This document shows positions 6,184 to 13,510 of a stretch of DNA of 14,345 nucleotides, in pieces (positions within the stretch are counted from its first letter, which is position 1; each line of letters opens with the position of its first letter). The position numbers and the translations under genes are program-made. This DNA comes from Duodenibacillus intestinigallinarum (GTDB lineage: Bacteria; Pseudomonadota; Gammaproteobacteria; Burkholderiales; Burkholderiaceae_F). The stretch is taken from positions 1 to 14,345 of the forward strand of contig DXAH01000058.1 of assembly GCA_019117105.1 (NCBI GenBank), read 5' to 3'. Below the pieces are notes generated by a model that was given only the letters and a program-made list of their open reading frames with translations, was not told the origin of the DNA and searched no databases.

Positions 6184-8427
6184 GTGTTTCTTTCTGTTGA
6201 AAAATTCACGCCGCTATTACGGCCGATTTTGTGCGCTACAACACTCCTTGCGGCGGCATTGTCCTCGGGCTGTACGGATCCTGTCAACGCGCCTCGGGCG
6301 CTTTCGGACTATGCATCCAACACGCTTTTTACCTCCTTTTCGGGACGCAGTCCCAAAACGCTTGATCCGCAGGTGTCTTACTCAAGCGACGAGACGATAT
6401 ACACCTACGGCGTCTACGAACCGCTTTACGGCTACGAATACTTAAAGCGCCCCTATACGCTGATGCCGCTGACGGCCGAAAAAGTTGTCAAGCCCGTGTA
6501 TCTTGATGCGGATAAAAAAGTCCTGTCCGAAGAGGCCGACAGCAAGGACATTGCGTACTCCGTCTACACGATTCCGATCCGAAAAGGCATTCAATTTGCC
6601 CCGCATCCGGCGTTTGCCAAGGATGAAAAGGGCGAACCTCTTTGCCTGACGCTCAATCCCGAACGCGCCAAGGCGCTCTCCAGCCCCCTGGAGCTGACCG
6701 AGCGCGGTACGCGAGAGCTTACTGCGCATGACTATGTTTACGGCATCAAGCGCATTGCGTCGCCGGCCGTCGTCAGTCCCGCTTTCGGTATTCTGCGGGC
6801 CTATATCGTCGGTTTCGACGAACTCAGTGAGACGATCGGCAATGCATGGAAAAAGGCCAGAGAGGCAGGAGATTCCACCTCGCGCATTGATCTCACGAAG
6901 TTTGACTGCGAGGGACTCAAGGCGCTCGACGAGCACACGCTGCAGATCACCATTCGCGGCAAATACCCGCAGTTCAACAATTGGATGGCAATGGCCTTCT
7001 TTGCGCCGATGCCTTGGGAGGCCGAGGCGTTTTACGCCAATCCCGGTTTTGCAGAAAACAATATCTCCCTGGACACCTGGCCGGTGGGAACGGGCCCATA
7101 CATGCTCACCGTGTCACGGCAAAACCGAGAGCATGTGCTCGAGCGCAATCCCAACTATCGCGGACTGATCTATCCGTGCGAAGGTTCCGAAGAAGACCGC
7201 CGAAACGGCTTTTTGGCCGACTGCGGCAAAAAGACACCTTTTGTGGACCGAATTGTTCTGACGATGGAAAAGGAGGCGGTGCCGACCACGTCGAAATTCC
7301 TGCAGGGCTATTACGACAGCCCTCAGATCACGCGTCTTGACGTGGGTCAGGGTTACATTGTGGCGATGGGGGACGATCCCGACAAGGAAAAGCTCTACAA
7401 GGAAAAGCGTCTGCAGTTTCCGACCGCTGTCGAAGCCAACCTTTGGTACATCGGCTTTAATTGGCTCGATCCTGTGGTCGGCGCTGGCAAGACGCCGCAA
7501 GAAGCGCGCCGCAACAAGCTGCTGCGCCAGGCGATTTCCATTGCGCTCGATTGGGAAGAACAGATAGCGATTTTTGAAAAAGGGCAGGGGCAGACTGCTC
7601 ACGGTCCGCTGCCGCCGGGGCTTTTCGGATGGCGTGACGACGGACCTTCGGCCTTTAATCCCGTCGTTTACAAAAAGGATGGCGACGGGCGCGTCAAGCG
7701 CCGCTCGATAGAAGAGGCGAAAAAGCTCATGGCCGAAGCTGGCTATCCGGACGGACGGGATGCCCAAACAGGACGCCCATTGGTGTTGAATTTCGATTGG
7801 CAGGGAACGAGTGCCGGCTCCAAGTCGTTTTTGGACTGGACGGCGCGGCAGTTTGCCAAGATCGGTATTCAGCTTGAGATTCGAGCCACCGACTACAACC
7901 GTTTCCAGGATAAGATGGCCAAGGGATCGGCGCAGATTTACTACTGGGGGTGGCTAGCGGACTATCCGGACGCTGAAAACTTCTTCACGCTTTTGTACGG
8001 TCCCAACAGCAAAGCCGTCAACGGCGCGGGAGAAAACGCAAGCAACTATCAAAACGCACGGTTTGACGCATTGTTCGAGTCGCTTCGCAATCTTGAAAAC
8101 GGCCCGCGCAAGGCCGAGGTGATCGACGAAATGATCCGTATCGTGCAGGAGGATGCTCCCTGGAGTTTCGGCTACTTTCCCACTTCGGCAGCAGCGCTTC
8201 ATCATTGGGTGAAAAACGCCAAGCCCACTCAAATGATTCGTAACAATGTGCAGTACATCCGCATCGACAGTAAGGAGCGTATGGCGCAGATTCAGGCGTG
8301 GAATTCGCCCGTTGTCTGGCCTGTAATTCTGATTCTGGCGGCCATTTCGGCGCTTGTTTGGTTTGTGCGGCGACATCTGATCAAACGCAGTCTGCAGCGC
8401 GGAATTCATAGGGAGGATCGTGCATGA
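6184..8427 (+). CDS. ABC transporter family 5 solute-binding protein, membrane-anchored
   Basis: 747-residue extracytoplasmic binding protein of the SBP_bac_5 (peptide/nickel type) family, which captures solute for the permeases encoded downstream. Family hallmarks are TLDPQVSYSSDETIYTYGVYE near the N-terminus (as LDPQ then GVYEPL), HDYVYGIKR, a GTGPYML segment, and RQAISIALDWEE. It is clearly longer than the usual 500-550 residues. An N-terminal hydrophobic segment ends LSSGC (C30), an imperfect lipobox. The C-terminus has a second hydrophobic helix (about 709-728) followed by RRHLIKRSLQR, predicting a membrane anchor with a short cytoplasmic tail. Translation starts at GTG 6184 with AAGGA 5 nt upstream. 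The stop overlaps the first permease start. Substrate unknown; peptides are the default for the family. Confidence 0.93.
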   Translation: MFLSVEKFTPLLRPILCATTLLAAALSSGCTDPVNAPRALSDYASNTLFTSFSGRSPKTLDPQVSYSSDETIYTYGVYEPLYGYEYLKRPYTLMPLTAEKVVKPVYLDADKKVLSEEADSKDIAYSVYTIPIRKGIQFAPHPAFAKDEKGEPLCLTLNPERAKALSSPLELTERGTRELTAHDYVYGIKRIASPAVVSPAFGILRAYIVGFDELSETIGNAWKKAREAGDSTSRIDLTKFDCEGLKALDEHTLQITIRGKYPQFNNWMAMAFFAPMPWEAEAFYANPGFAENNISLDTWPVGTGPYMLTVSRQNREHVLERNPNYRGLIYPCEGSEEDRRNGFLADCGKKTPFVDRIVLTMEKEAVPTTSKFLQGYYDSPQITRLDVGQGYIVAMGDDPDKEKLYKEKRLQFPTAVEANLWYIGFNWLDPVVGAGKTPQEARRNKLLRQAISIALDWEEQIAIFEKGQGQTAHGPLPPGLFGWRDDGPSAFNPVVYKKDGDGRVKRRSIEEAKKLMAEAGYPDGRDAQTGRPLVLNFDWQGTSAGSKSFLDWTARQFAKIGIQLEIRATDYNRFQDKMAKGSAQIYYWGWLADYPDAENFFTLLYGPNSKAVNGAGENASNYQNARFDALFESLRNLENGPRKAEVIDEMIRIVQEDAPWSFGYFPTSAAALHHWVKNAKPTQMIRNNVQYIRIDSKERMAQIQAWNSPVVWPVILILAAISALVWFVRRHLIKRSLQRGIHREDRA

Positions 8428-9401
8428 TCGGCTACATCCTTCGACGCATCGCCTACGGCTTTTTGATTTTGCTTGGCGTCAACGCGCTCACTTTCGCTCT
8501 CTTTTTTGCCGTCAACACGCCCGACGACATGGCGCGTTTGGCCATCGGCGGGCGATACGTCACGTCCGAAGCGATCGAAAACTGGAAGACGGCGCACGGC
8601 TACGATTTGCCGCTTGTCTATAACGACGAGGCGCAGGGCATCGAAAAGATTACCAAAACCGTTTTTTACACGCGATCGGCTCCGCTTTTGACGGGCGATC
8701 TGGGACTGTCGGATGCCGGTCGAAGCATCAATCGGGAAATTGCCGAACGCGTAGGCCCGTCGCTGGCACTTGCCGTACCCACATTTGTGCTGGGCGTTTT
8801 CGTGATGCTCGTCTTCTCCCTTATGGTGGTGCTGGTGCGACGTACCAAACTTGAGTGGGCGGCGGTGGCCTTTGCGGTCACGGTGATGAGCGTTTCGAGC
8901 CTTTTTTACATCATTCTCGGACAGTGGCTTTTTGCCAAAACGCTCAGGCTTGTGCCCGTGTCTGGTTTTATGGACGGCTGGCGCATGGCGGTCTTTTTGA
9001 TTCTTCCGGTGGCTATCGGCATCTTCTCGCGACTGGGCAGCGACACTTTGCTGTATCGCGCCATGTTCCTTGAGGAAGTTGGCAAAGATTACGTCAGAAC
9101 AGCCCGCGCCAAGGGGGCGTCGCACGCCCGCGTCATGTTCGTGCATGTGCTCAGAAACGCGATGCTGCCGATTTTGACGAGTACCGTGGCAGTGTTTCCG
9201 ATGCTTTTCATGGGAAGCCTCATCATGGAGAGCTTTTTCGGCATTCCGGGGCTGGGCTCATACACGATCGATGCCATCAACGCGCAGGACTTTTCCATTG
9301 TCCGCGCCATGGTTTTTTTGGGTACCGCGGCTTATGTGCTGGGGCTGCTGTTGACGGACATTGCCTACACGATTGCCGATCCGCGCATTCGGTTGAAATA
9401 A
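8424..9401 (+). CDS. ABC transporter permease, DppB/OppB type
   Basis: 325-residue inner-membrane permease of the binding-protein-dependent transport family. The N-terminus MIGYILRRIAYGFLILLGV is the typical first helix of DppB/OppB proteins. A periplasmic segment (about 40-105) precedes the transmembrane core. The cytoplasmic EAA loop that contacts the ATPase is EEVGKDYVRTARAKG (residues 217-231). The ending ADPRIRLK is characteristic of this permease type. ATG 8424 overlaps the binding-protein stop as ATGA, and GGGAGGA lies 6 nt before it (8411-8417), so it is translationally coupled. It should form a heterodimer with the second permease. Confidence 0.95.
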   Translation: MIGYILRRIAYGFLILLGVNALTFALFFAVNTPDDMARLAIGGRYVTSEAIENWKTAHGYDLPLVYNDEAQGIEKITKTVFYTRSAPLLTGDLGLSDAGRSINREIAERVGPSLALAVPTFVLGVFVMLVFSLMVVLVRRTKLEWAAVAFAVTVMSVSSLFYIILGQWLFAKTLRLVPVSGFMDGWRMAVFLILPVAIGIFSRLGSDTLLYRAMFLEEVGKDYVRTARAKGASHARVMFVHVLRNAMLPILTSTVAVFPMLFMGSLIMESFFGIPGLGSYTIDAINAQDFSIVRAMVFLGTAAYVLGLLLTDIAYTIADPRIRLK

Positions 9402-9404
9402 GAC

Positions 9405-10811
9405 ATGTTTGACGTGAAGTTTGTTTTTCTCTGGACGGACGCCGTGTTGTGGCTCTTGGTGCTGGGCCTCATCGGCTACGTTGTTTATGTGCTGCGAACA
9501 GAGGAGCTTGCTCGCAAGTGGCGCAAGGTTCTCAACAATAAAACCGCGGTGGCAGCCGCGGCAGTTCTTTCGGTTTTCTTTGCGGCGGCCTTAGCCGATA
9601 GTGTGCACTATCGCCGTGCTCTGCCCGCAGCCGACGGTGCAGCCGTTGCCGCTTGGGACACCAAAACCGTGTCGCTTTTGGACGCATTGGTGGGTGAAAA
9701 GATCGCCGGGCGCGAAAGAAGCTACTCGGCTCCGTTTTCTCTTTACGACTTTGATAAGACGACCGTGGTGACCGAAGATGGTCCCAAGCGCGTACACGCC
9801 AAACTCAAGGGAGCGGGGGAAGGCGTCAATGAAGACAAGCCGTTGCAGTCGCTTTTTCGAAAGATTGAGATGGGAGTGATGACCGGAGCCGTCGGGGTCT
9901 TGACAACATGGCTTCTGATCGGCGCGGTTGCCGCCTGTGTGCGACGGGAAGGCTTTGGGCGGGCGATGCTTGCCGTGACGGCACGAAGCAATCCGTGGAG
10001 GCCGGCCATTTTGGTTTGGCTGCTGGCTGTTTTCCTGGGCTGCGTTTTGGTGTTCGTCTGGCCCGTGTGGCATCCGTTCGGAACGGATGCCACGGGCAAC
10101 GACGTGCTGTACGGTGCGGTAAAGAGCATCCGCACGGCCTTTGCGATCGGGTTGCTGGCGACTTTTTCTACGCTTCCCTTTGCCGTGACGTTGGGTATTG
10201 CTGCCGGCTACTTCAAGGGTAAGGTCGATGATGTGATTCAGTACGTTTACACGACCATATCTTCCATTCCGTCGGTACTTTTGATTGCGGCTTCAGTGCT
10301 GATGATTCAGGTTTTCATCGACAAGCATCCCGAGATGTACGCCACGGGACTTGAGCGCGCCGACGTGAGACTCTTTTTGCTTGCGGTGATTATCGGGCTT
10401 ACCAGTTGGGCGGGGTTGGCAAGACTGTTGCGGGCCGAAACGATGAAAGTGAGCGCCATGGATTTCGTGACGGCTGCCAAGGCCTTCGGCGTGTCGTCAA
10501 CGCGCATCATGGCCAGACACGTTTTTCCCAACGTCGCACACATCGTCCTCATTGTCGCCGTACTCGACTTCTCGGGCATTGTTCTGTACGAAGCCGTGCT
10601 CAGCTATGTGGGCGTGGGTGTGGATCCGGTGACCGATTCGTTCGGTTCGATGATCAATGCGGCGGCTTCCGAAATGAGCCGCTCGCCTGTGATTTGGTGG
10701 AATTTGGCGGCAAGTTTTGTCTTTATGGTGACGTTGGTGCTTTCGGCAAACTTGTTTGCTTCCGGCGTGCGCGATGCGTTTGATCCGCGAAACGCAGGCG
10801 GCAAAGCGTAA
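9405..10811 (+). CDS. ABC transporter permease, DppC/OppC type, N-terminally extended
   Basis: 468-residue permease, roughly 170 residues longer than ordinary DppC/OppC. The canonical part begins near residue 220 with HPFGTDATGNDVLYG and includes the EAA loop MDFVTAAKAFGVSSTRIMARH (about 349-369; given here as AAKAFG around 357-362). It ends in GVRDAFDPR. The extra N-terminal region has hydrophobic segments at about 7-29, 47-62, 153-172 and 192-215, with a polar, probably periplasmic stretch at about 63-150. The start is 3 bp after the preceding stop without a strong Shine-Dalgarno, suggesting coupled translation. The extension shows no motif I recognise. Confidence 0.93.
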   Translation: MFDVKFVFLWTDAVLWLLVLGLIGYVVYVLRTEELARKWRKVLNNKTAVAAAAVLSVFFAAALADSVHYRRALPAADGAAVAAWDTKTVSLLDALVGEKIAGRERSYSAPFSLYDFDKTTVVTEDGPKRVHAKLKGAGEGVNEDKPLQSLFRKIEMGVMTGAVGVLTTWLLIGAVAACVRREGFGRAMLAVTARSNPWRPAILVWLLAVFLGCVLVFVWPVWHPFGTDATGNDVLYGAVKSIRTAFAIGLLATFSTLPFAVTLGIAAGYFKGKVDDVIQYVYTTISSIPSVLLIAASVLMIQVFIDKHPEMYATGLERADVRLFLLAVIIGLTSWAGLARLLRAETMKVSAMDFVTAAKAFGVSSTRIMARHVFPNVAHIVLIVAVLDFSGIVLYEAVLSYVGVGVDPVTDSFGSMINAAASEMSRSPVIWWNLAASFVFMVTLVLSANLFASGVRDAFDPRNAGGKA

Positions 10812-10820
10812 GGAACGGCG

Positions 10821-12617
10821 ATGGCAGAAATTCTCAACGTCAAGAATCTGAGCGTACGGATCGGAGGCCAAACTTCTCTGACGGCCGTTGACGACGTGTC
10901 GTTTTCGATCCACTCGGGGGAATGCTTTGCGCTTGTGGGCGAATCGGGCTGCGGCAAGTCGCTTACGGCGCTTTCCCTGATGCGTCTTCTGCCCGACGGC
11001 TTATATATCGATCGCGGCGAGGTGCACCTCAACGGAACGGATTTGCTGGAACTCACCGAGCGCGAGATGCAGGCCGTAAGAGGAGATCGCATCGCGATGA
11101 TTTTTCAGGAGCCTGCCACGAGCCTTAATCCCGTGATGACGGTGGGTGAGCAGATTGTTGAAGCGGTTCGACTGCATGAGCGTGTCAGCAAGGAAGAGGC
11201 CAGGCAAAGGGCGCTGCAGTGGCTCGCCCGTGTCGGCCTGGACGAGCCGCAAAAGCGTTTCGATGCGTTTTCGCACGAACTTTCGGGGGGCCAGAAGCAA
11301 CGTGTCATGATCGCCATGGCACTGGCTTGTCGTCCCGATGTCGTGGTGGCTGACGAACCCACGACGGCGCTTGACGTAACGCGTCAGGCGCAGATTTTGG
11401 ATTTGCTCAAGGAACTGCAGAAAGAGCACGGTATAGCCCTGTTGCTGATCACACACGATCTGGCGCTGGTGCGTCAGTATGCCGATCGGGTGGCGCTGAT
11501 GTACGCCGGGCAGATCGTGGAACAAAGCAAAGTTTCCGATTTTTTTGAAAACCCGAGTCATCCGTATGCCCGTCTTCTTTTGAGTGCGGTGCCGAGTGCC
11601 GACAAAAGTGCGCAGACCCTTACCGGAATCGCGGGAAGTGTTCCGGAACTCTCGGCGATGCCCTCAGGCTGCCGTTTTGCACCGCGCTGTCCGGCTGCCA
11701 AAGAGGCGTGCTTGCGGAAGTGTCCGGCAATGCGGCCGACGGTTCCCGGTCGTTTGGTTCGATGCTTCTATCCTGATTCGCCGGTAACAAGCAGTACAAC
11801 GCACTTGCAAAAGACGATGCGTTCCGAAGAAACGGTACTGAAGCTCACGGACGTATCGGTGACGTACGGCAGCCGCGGCGGTCTCTTTTCTCGACAGAAA
11901 GCCTTTGAGGCGGTCAGTCACGCAACGCTGTCTTTGGCCCGAGGAAAGACCTTGGCTTTGGTTGGAGAGTCCGGGTCCGGCAAAACGACGCTGGGCAAGG
12001 CCGCCTTGGGACTTTTGGAAAATGCAGCGGTGAGCGGCAGCGTGGAGATAGCCGGAGAGGTGGCCTTTGACGCACGCGGACGCTTTAAACGGCATTTGAG
12101 AAGCTGCGCGCAGATCGTGTTTCAGGATCCGTTTGCGTCGCTTGATCCGCGCATGAGCGTGGGGGAATTGGTGAGCGAAGGAATCATGGCGTTGTGTCCG
12201 GGACTCTCCAAGGCAGATGCACGTAGGAAAGTGAGCGAGCTTCTCGACAGTGTGGGACTGCCGACTGCAGCAGCCGATCGCCTGGCGCATGAATTTTCCG
12301 GCGGACAACGTCAGCGCATTGCCATTGCCAGAGCGCTGGCCGTTGAACCGCAAATCGTGGTTTGTGACGAGCCGACCTCCGCGCTGGATGTTTCGGTGCA
12401 GGCTCAGATTCTTAATTTGCTTCGGGAAATTCAGGCCGAGCAGGGCGTGTCGTATTTGTTCATTACACACAACTTTGCAGTGGTCGAATTTATGGCGCAC
12501 GAGGTGGCGGTGATGCAACACGGGCGCATCGTTGAAAGCGGAACAGCTGCAGAAGTTCTCACGCATCCGCAGCACGCCTATACTCAAACGCTTCTGGCGG
12601 CTGTGCCTCGTCTTTAG
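10821..12617 (+). CDS. Tandem-fused dipeptide/oligopeptide ABC transporter ATPase
   Basis: 598-residue cytoplasmic protein with two complete nucleotide-binding domains, replacing the separate DppD and DppF subunits. NBD1: Walker A GESGCGKS (40-47), signature LSGGQKQR (154-161), Walker B VVVADEP (174-180). It is followed by the oligopeptide-transporter C-terminal region with a four-cysteine cluster (C284, C290, C297, C301) of the kind associated with iron-sulfur binding in DppD-like subunits. NBD2: Walker A GESGSGKTT (382-390), signature FSGGQRQR (492-499), Walker B IVVCDEP (512-518), and HPQHAYTQTLLAAVP at the end. Both sites look catalytically intact. AAGGAA lies 5 nt before the ATG. It is the last gene of the operon and is followed by a terminator. 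Confidence 0.96.
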   Translation: MAEILNVKNLSVRIGGQTSLTAVDDVSFSIHSGECFALVGESGCGKSLTALSLMRLLPDGLYIDRGEVHLNGTDLLELTEREMQAVRGDRIAMIFQEPATSLNPVMTVGEQIVEAVRLHERVSKEEARQRALQWLARVGLDEPQKRFDAFSHELSGGQKQRVMIAMALACRPDVVVADEPTTALDVTRQAQILDLLKELQKEHGIALLLITHDLALVRQYADRVALMYAGQIVEQSKVSDFFENPSHPYARLLLSAVPSADKSAQTLTGIAGSVPELSAMPSGCRFAPRCPAAKEACLRKCPAMRPTVPGRLVRCFYPDSPVTSSTTHLQKTMRSEETVLKLTDVSVTYGSRGGLFSRQKAFEAVSHATLSLARGKTLALVGESGSGKTTLGKAALGLLENAAVSGSVEIAGEVAFDARGRFKRHLRSCAQIVFQDPFASLDPRMSVGELVSEGIMALCPGLSKADARRKVSELLDSVGLPTAAADRLAHEFSGGQRQRIAIARALAVEPQIVVCDEPTSALDVSVQAQILNLLREIQAEQGVSYLFITHNFAVVEFMAHEVAVMQHGRIVESGTAAEVLTHPQHAYTQTLLAAVPRL

Positions 12618-12630
12618 TTGTGCGGAAAAG

Positions 12631-12659
12631 AAAAATGCCTCCGCGCGGGAGGCATTTTT
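12631..12659. terminator. Bidirectional rho-independent terminator
   Basis: Perfect 12-bp arms AAAAATGCCTCC (12631-12642) and GGAGGCATTTTT (12648-12659) with a 5-nt loop. A T-run follows the stem on both strands. It lies 13 bp after the ATPase stop and 25 bp after the stop of the convergent amino-acid permease gene, so it can end both transcripts. Confidence 0.88.
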
Positions 12660-12684
12660 CGAAGGCCTGGGAGCTGCGTTCCGA

Positions 12685-13350
12685 CTAACGGGCGTCGCTT
12701 GCCTTGAACTTCTTTTCCAGACGGGAAACCAAGCGCGTGATGGTAAGCGTCATCACGAGGTAGATGATGGCCACAGACGTCCAGATTTCGAGCGAACCGT
12801 AAGTTTCGGCAATGATGAGTTGACCGGTACGGGTGAGTTCTTCGAAGCCGATCACGGACACAAGGGAAGAGTCCTTCAACATCGCGATGAATTCGTTGCC
12901 GAGAGGCGGAATAATGCGCTTGAAGGCCTGCGGCAGGATGATGTAGCGCATCGTCTGACCCCAGGTCATCCCCAGAGACAGGCCGGCGCGCATCTGACCG
13001 ATTTCGATCGACTGGATGCCGGCGCGGAAAATTTCCGCCACGTAGGCGCCTGAATTGATTGAGCAGGCGGCCACAGCGGCAACGAACGGGTCGATACGCT
13101 GACCGATGATCGCGGGAAGCGCAAAGTAGATGATGAAGATCTGCACCAGCAGCGGCGTGCCGCGAATGAAGTCGACGTAGATCTTGGCGAGCAGACGCAA
13201 CGGTGTGAACTTGGACAACTGAGCCAGAGCCGCTAAAAGGCCGAACACCAAACCCAGACCGACGGCCATCGCCGTGATCTCTAGAGTCACCAGGGCGCCC
13301 TGCAGCAACAAAGGCAGAGAATTGGTGATAAGGGAAAGATCAAATTCCAT
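12685..13350 (-). CDS. Polar amino-acid ABC transporter permease, HisM/GlnP type
   Basis: 221-residue inner-membrane permease of the His/Glu/Gln/Arg/cystine uptake family. Hallmarks are FIRGTPLLVQIF (61-72), INSGAYVAEIFRAGIQSI (98-115) and the EAA loop with AGLSLGMTWGQ (122-132) and LPQAFKRIIPPLGNEFI (139-155). Five membrane helices are likely. The ATG at 13350 has AGGA about 10 nt upstream, a rather long spacing. No matching ATPase or binding protein is adjacent: the neighbours are an unrelated operon behind a terminator and a COG1373 ATPase. It may pair with components elsewhere, and one permease can act as a homodimer. The specific amino acid cannot be read from sequence. Confidence 0.94.
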   Translation of the reverse strand: MEFDLSLITNSLPLLLQGALVTLEITAMAVGLGLVFGLLAALAQLSKFTPLRLLAKIYVDFIRGTPLLVQIFIIYFALPAIIGQRIDPFVAAVAACSINSGAYVAEIFRAGIQSIEIGQMRAGLSLGMTWGQTMRYIILPQAFKRIIPPLGNEFIAMLKDSSLVSVIGFEELTRTGQLIIAETYGSLEIWTSVAIIYLVMTLTITRLVSRLEKKFKASDAR

Positions 13351-13473
13351 TGTGTTTTTATCCTTTTAACGGGGGAACGCAGGGGCGCAAAAAACGCGCG
13401 TCTCAACACTCGTCGGCCGCGTATTTCTGCGCATTGTACCGAAGCACTCGTCCAACCGCACCTATCGAGTAAA

Positions 13474-13495
13474 AATGCTTTGAAAGGTGTGCATT
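13474..13495 (-). terminator. Weak possible terminator after the right-hand COG1373 gene
   Basis: On the minus strand AATGC and GCATT enclose a 12-nt loop and are followed by TTTA, shortly after the stop of the gene at 13511. The stem is only 5 bp, so this is marginal. The rest of the 13351-13510 gap holds only the leader of the permease gene. Confidence 0.28.
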
Positions 13496-13510
13496 ATGGA
13501 ACTTGCCCAA

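Noticed and set aside
11670..11730. Cysteine cluster in the fused ATPase as a sign of an inserted redox domain
   Set aside because: It is the normal C-terminal region of DppD/OppD-type ATPases, not an insertion.
13433..13438. TACAAT on the minus strand as a -10 for the amino-acid permease gene
   Set aside because: The nearest good -35 (TTGGAC) is only 11 bp away, and nothing suitable lies at 16-18 bp, so a promoter cannot be supported.
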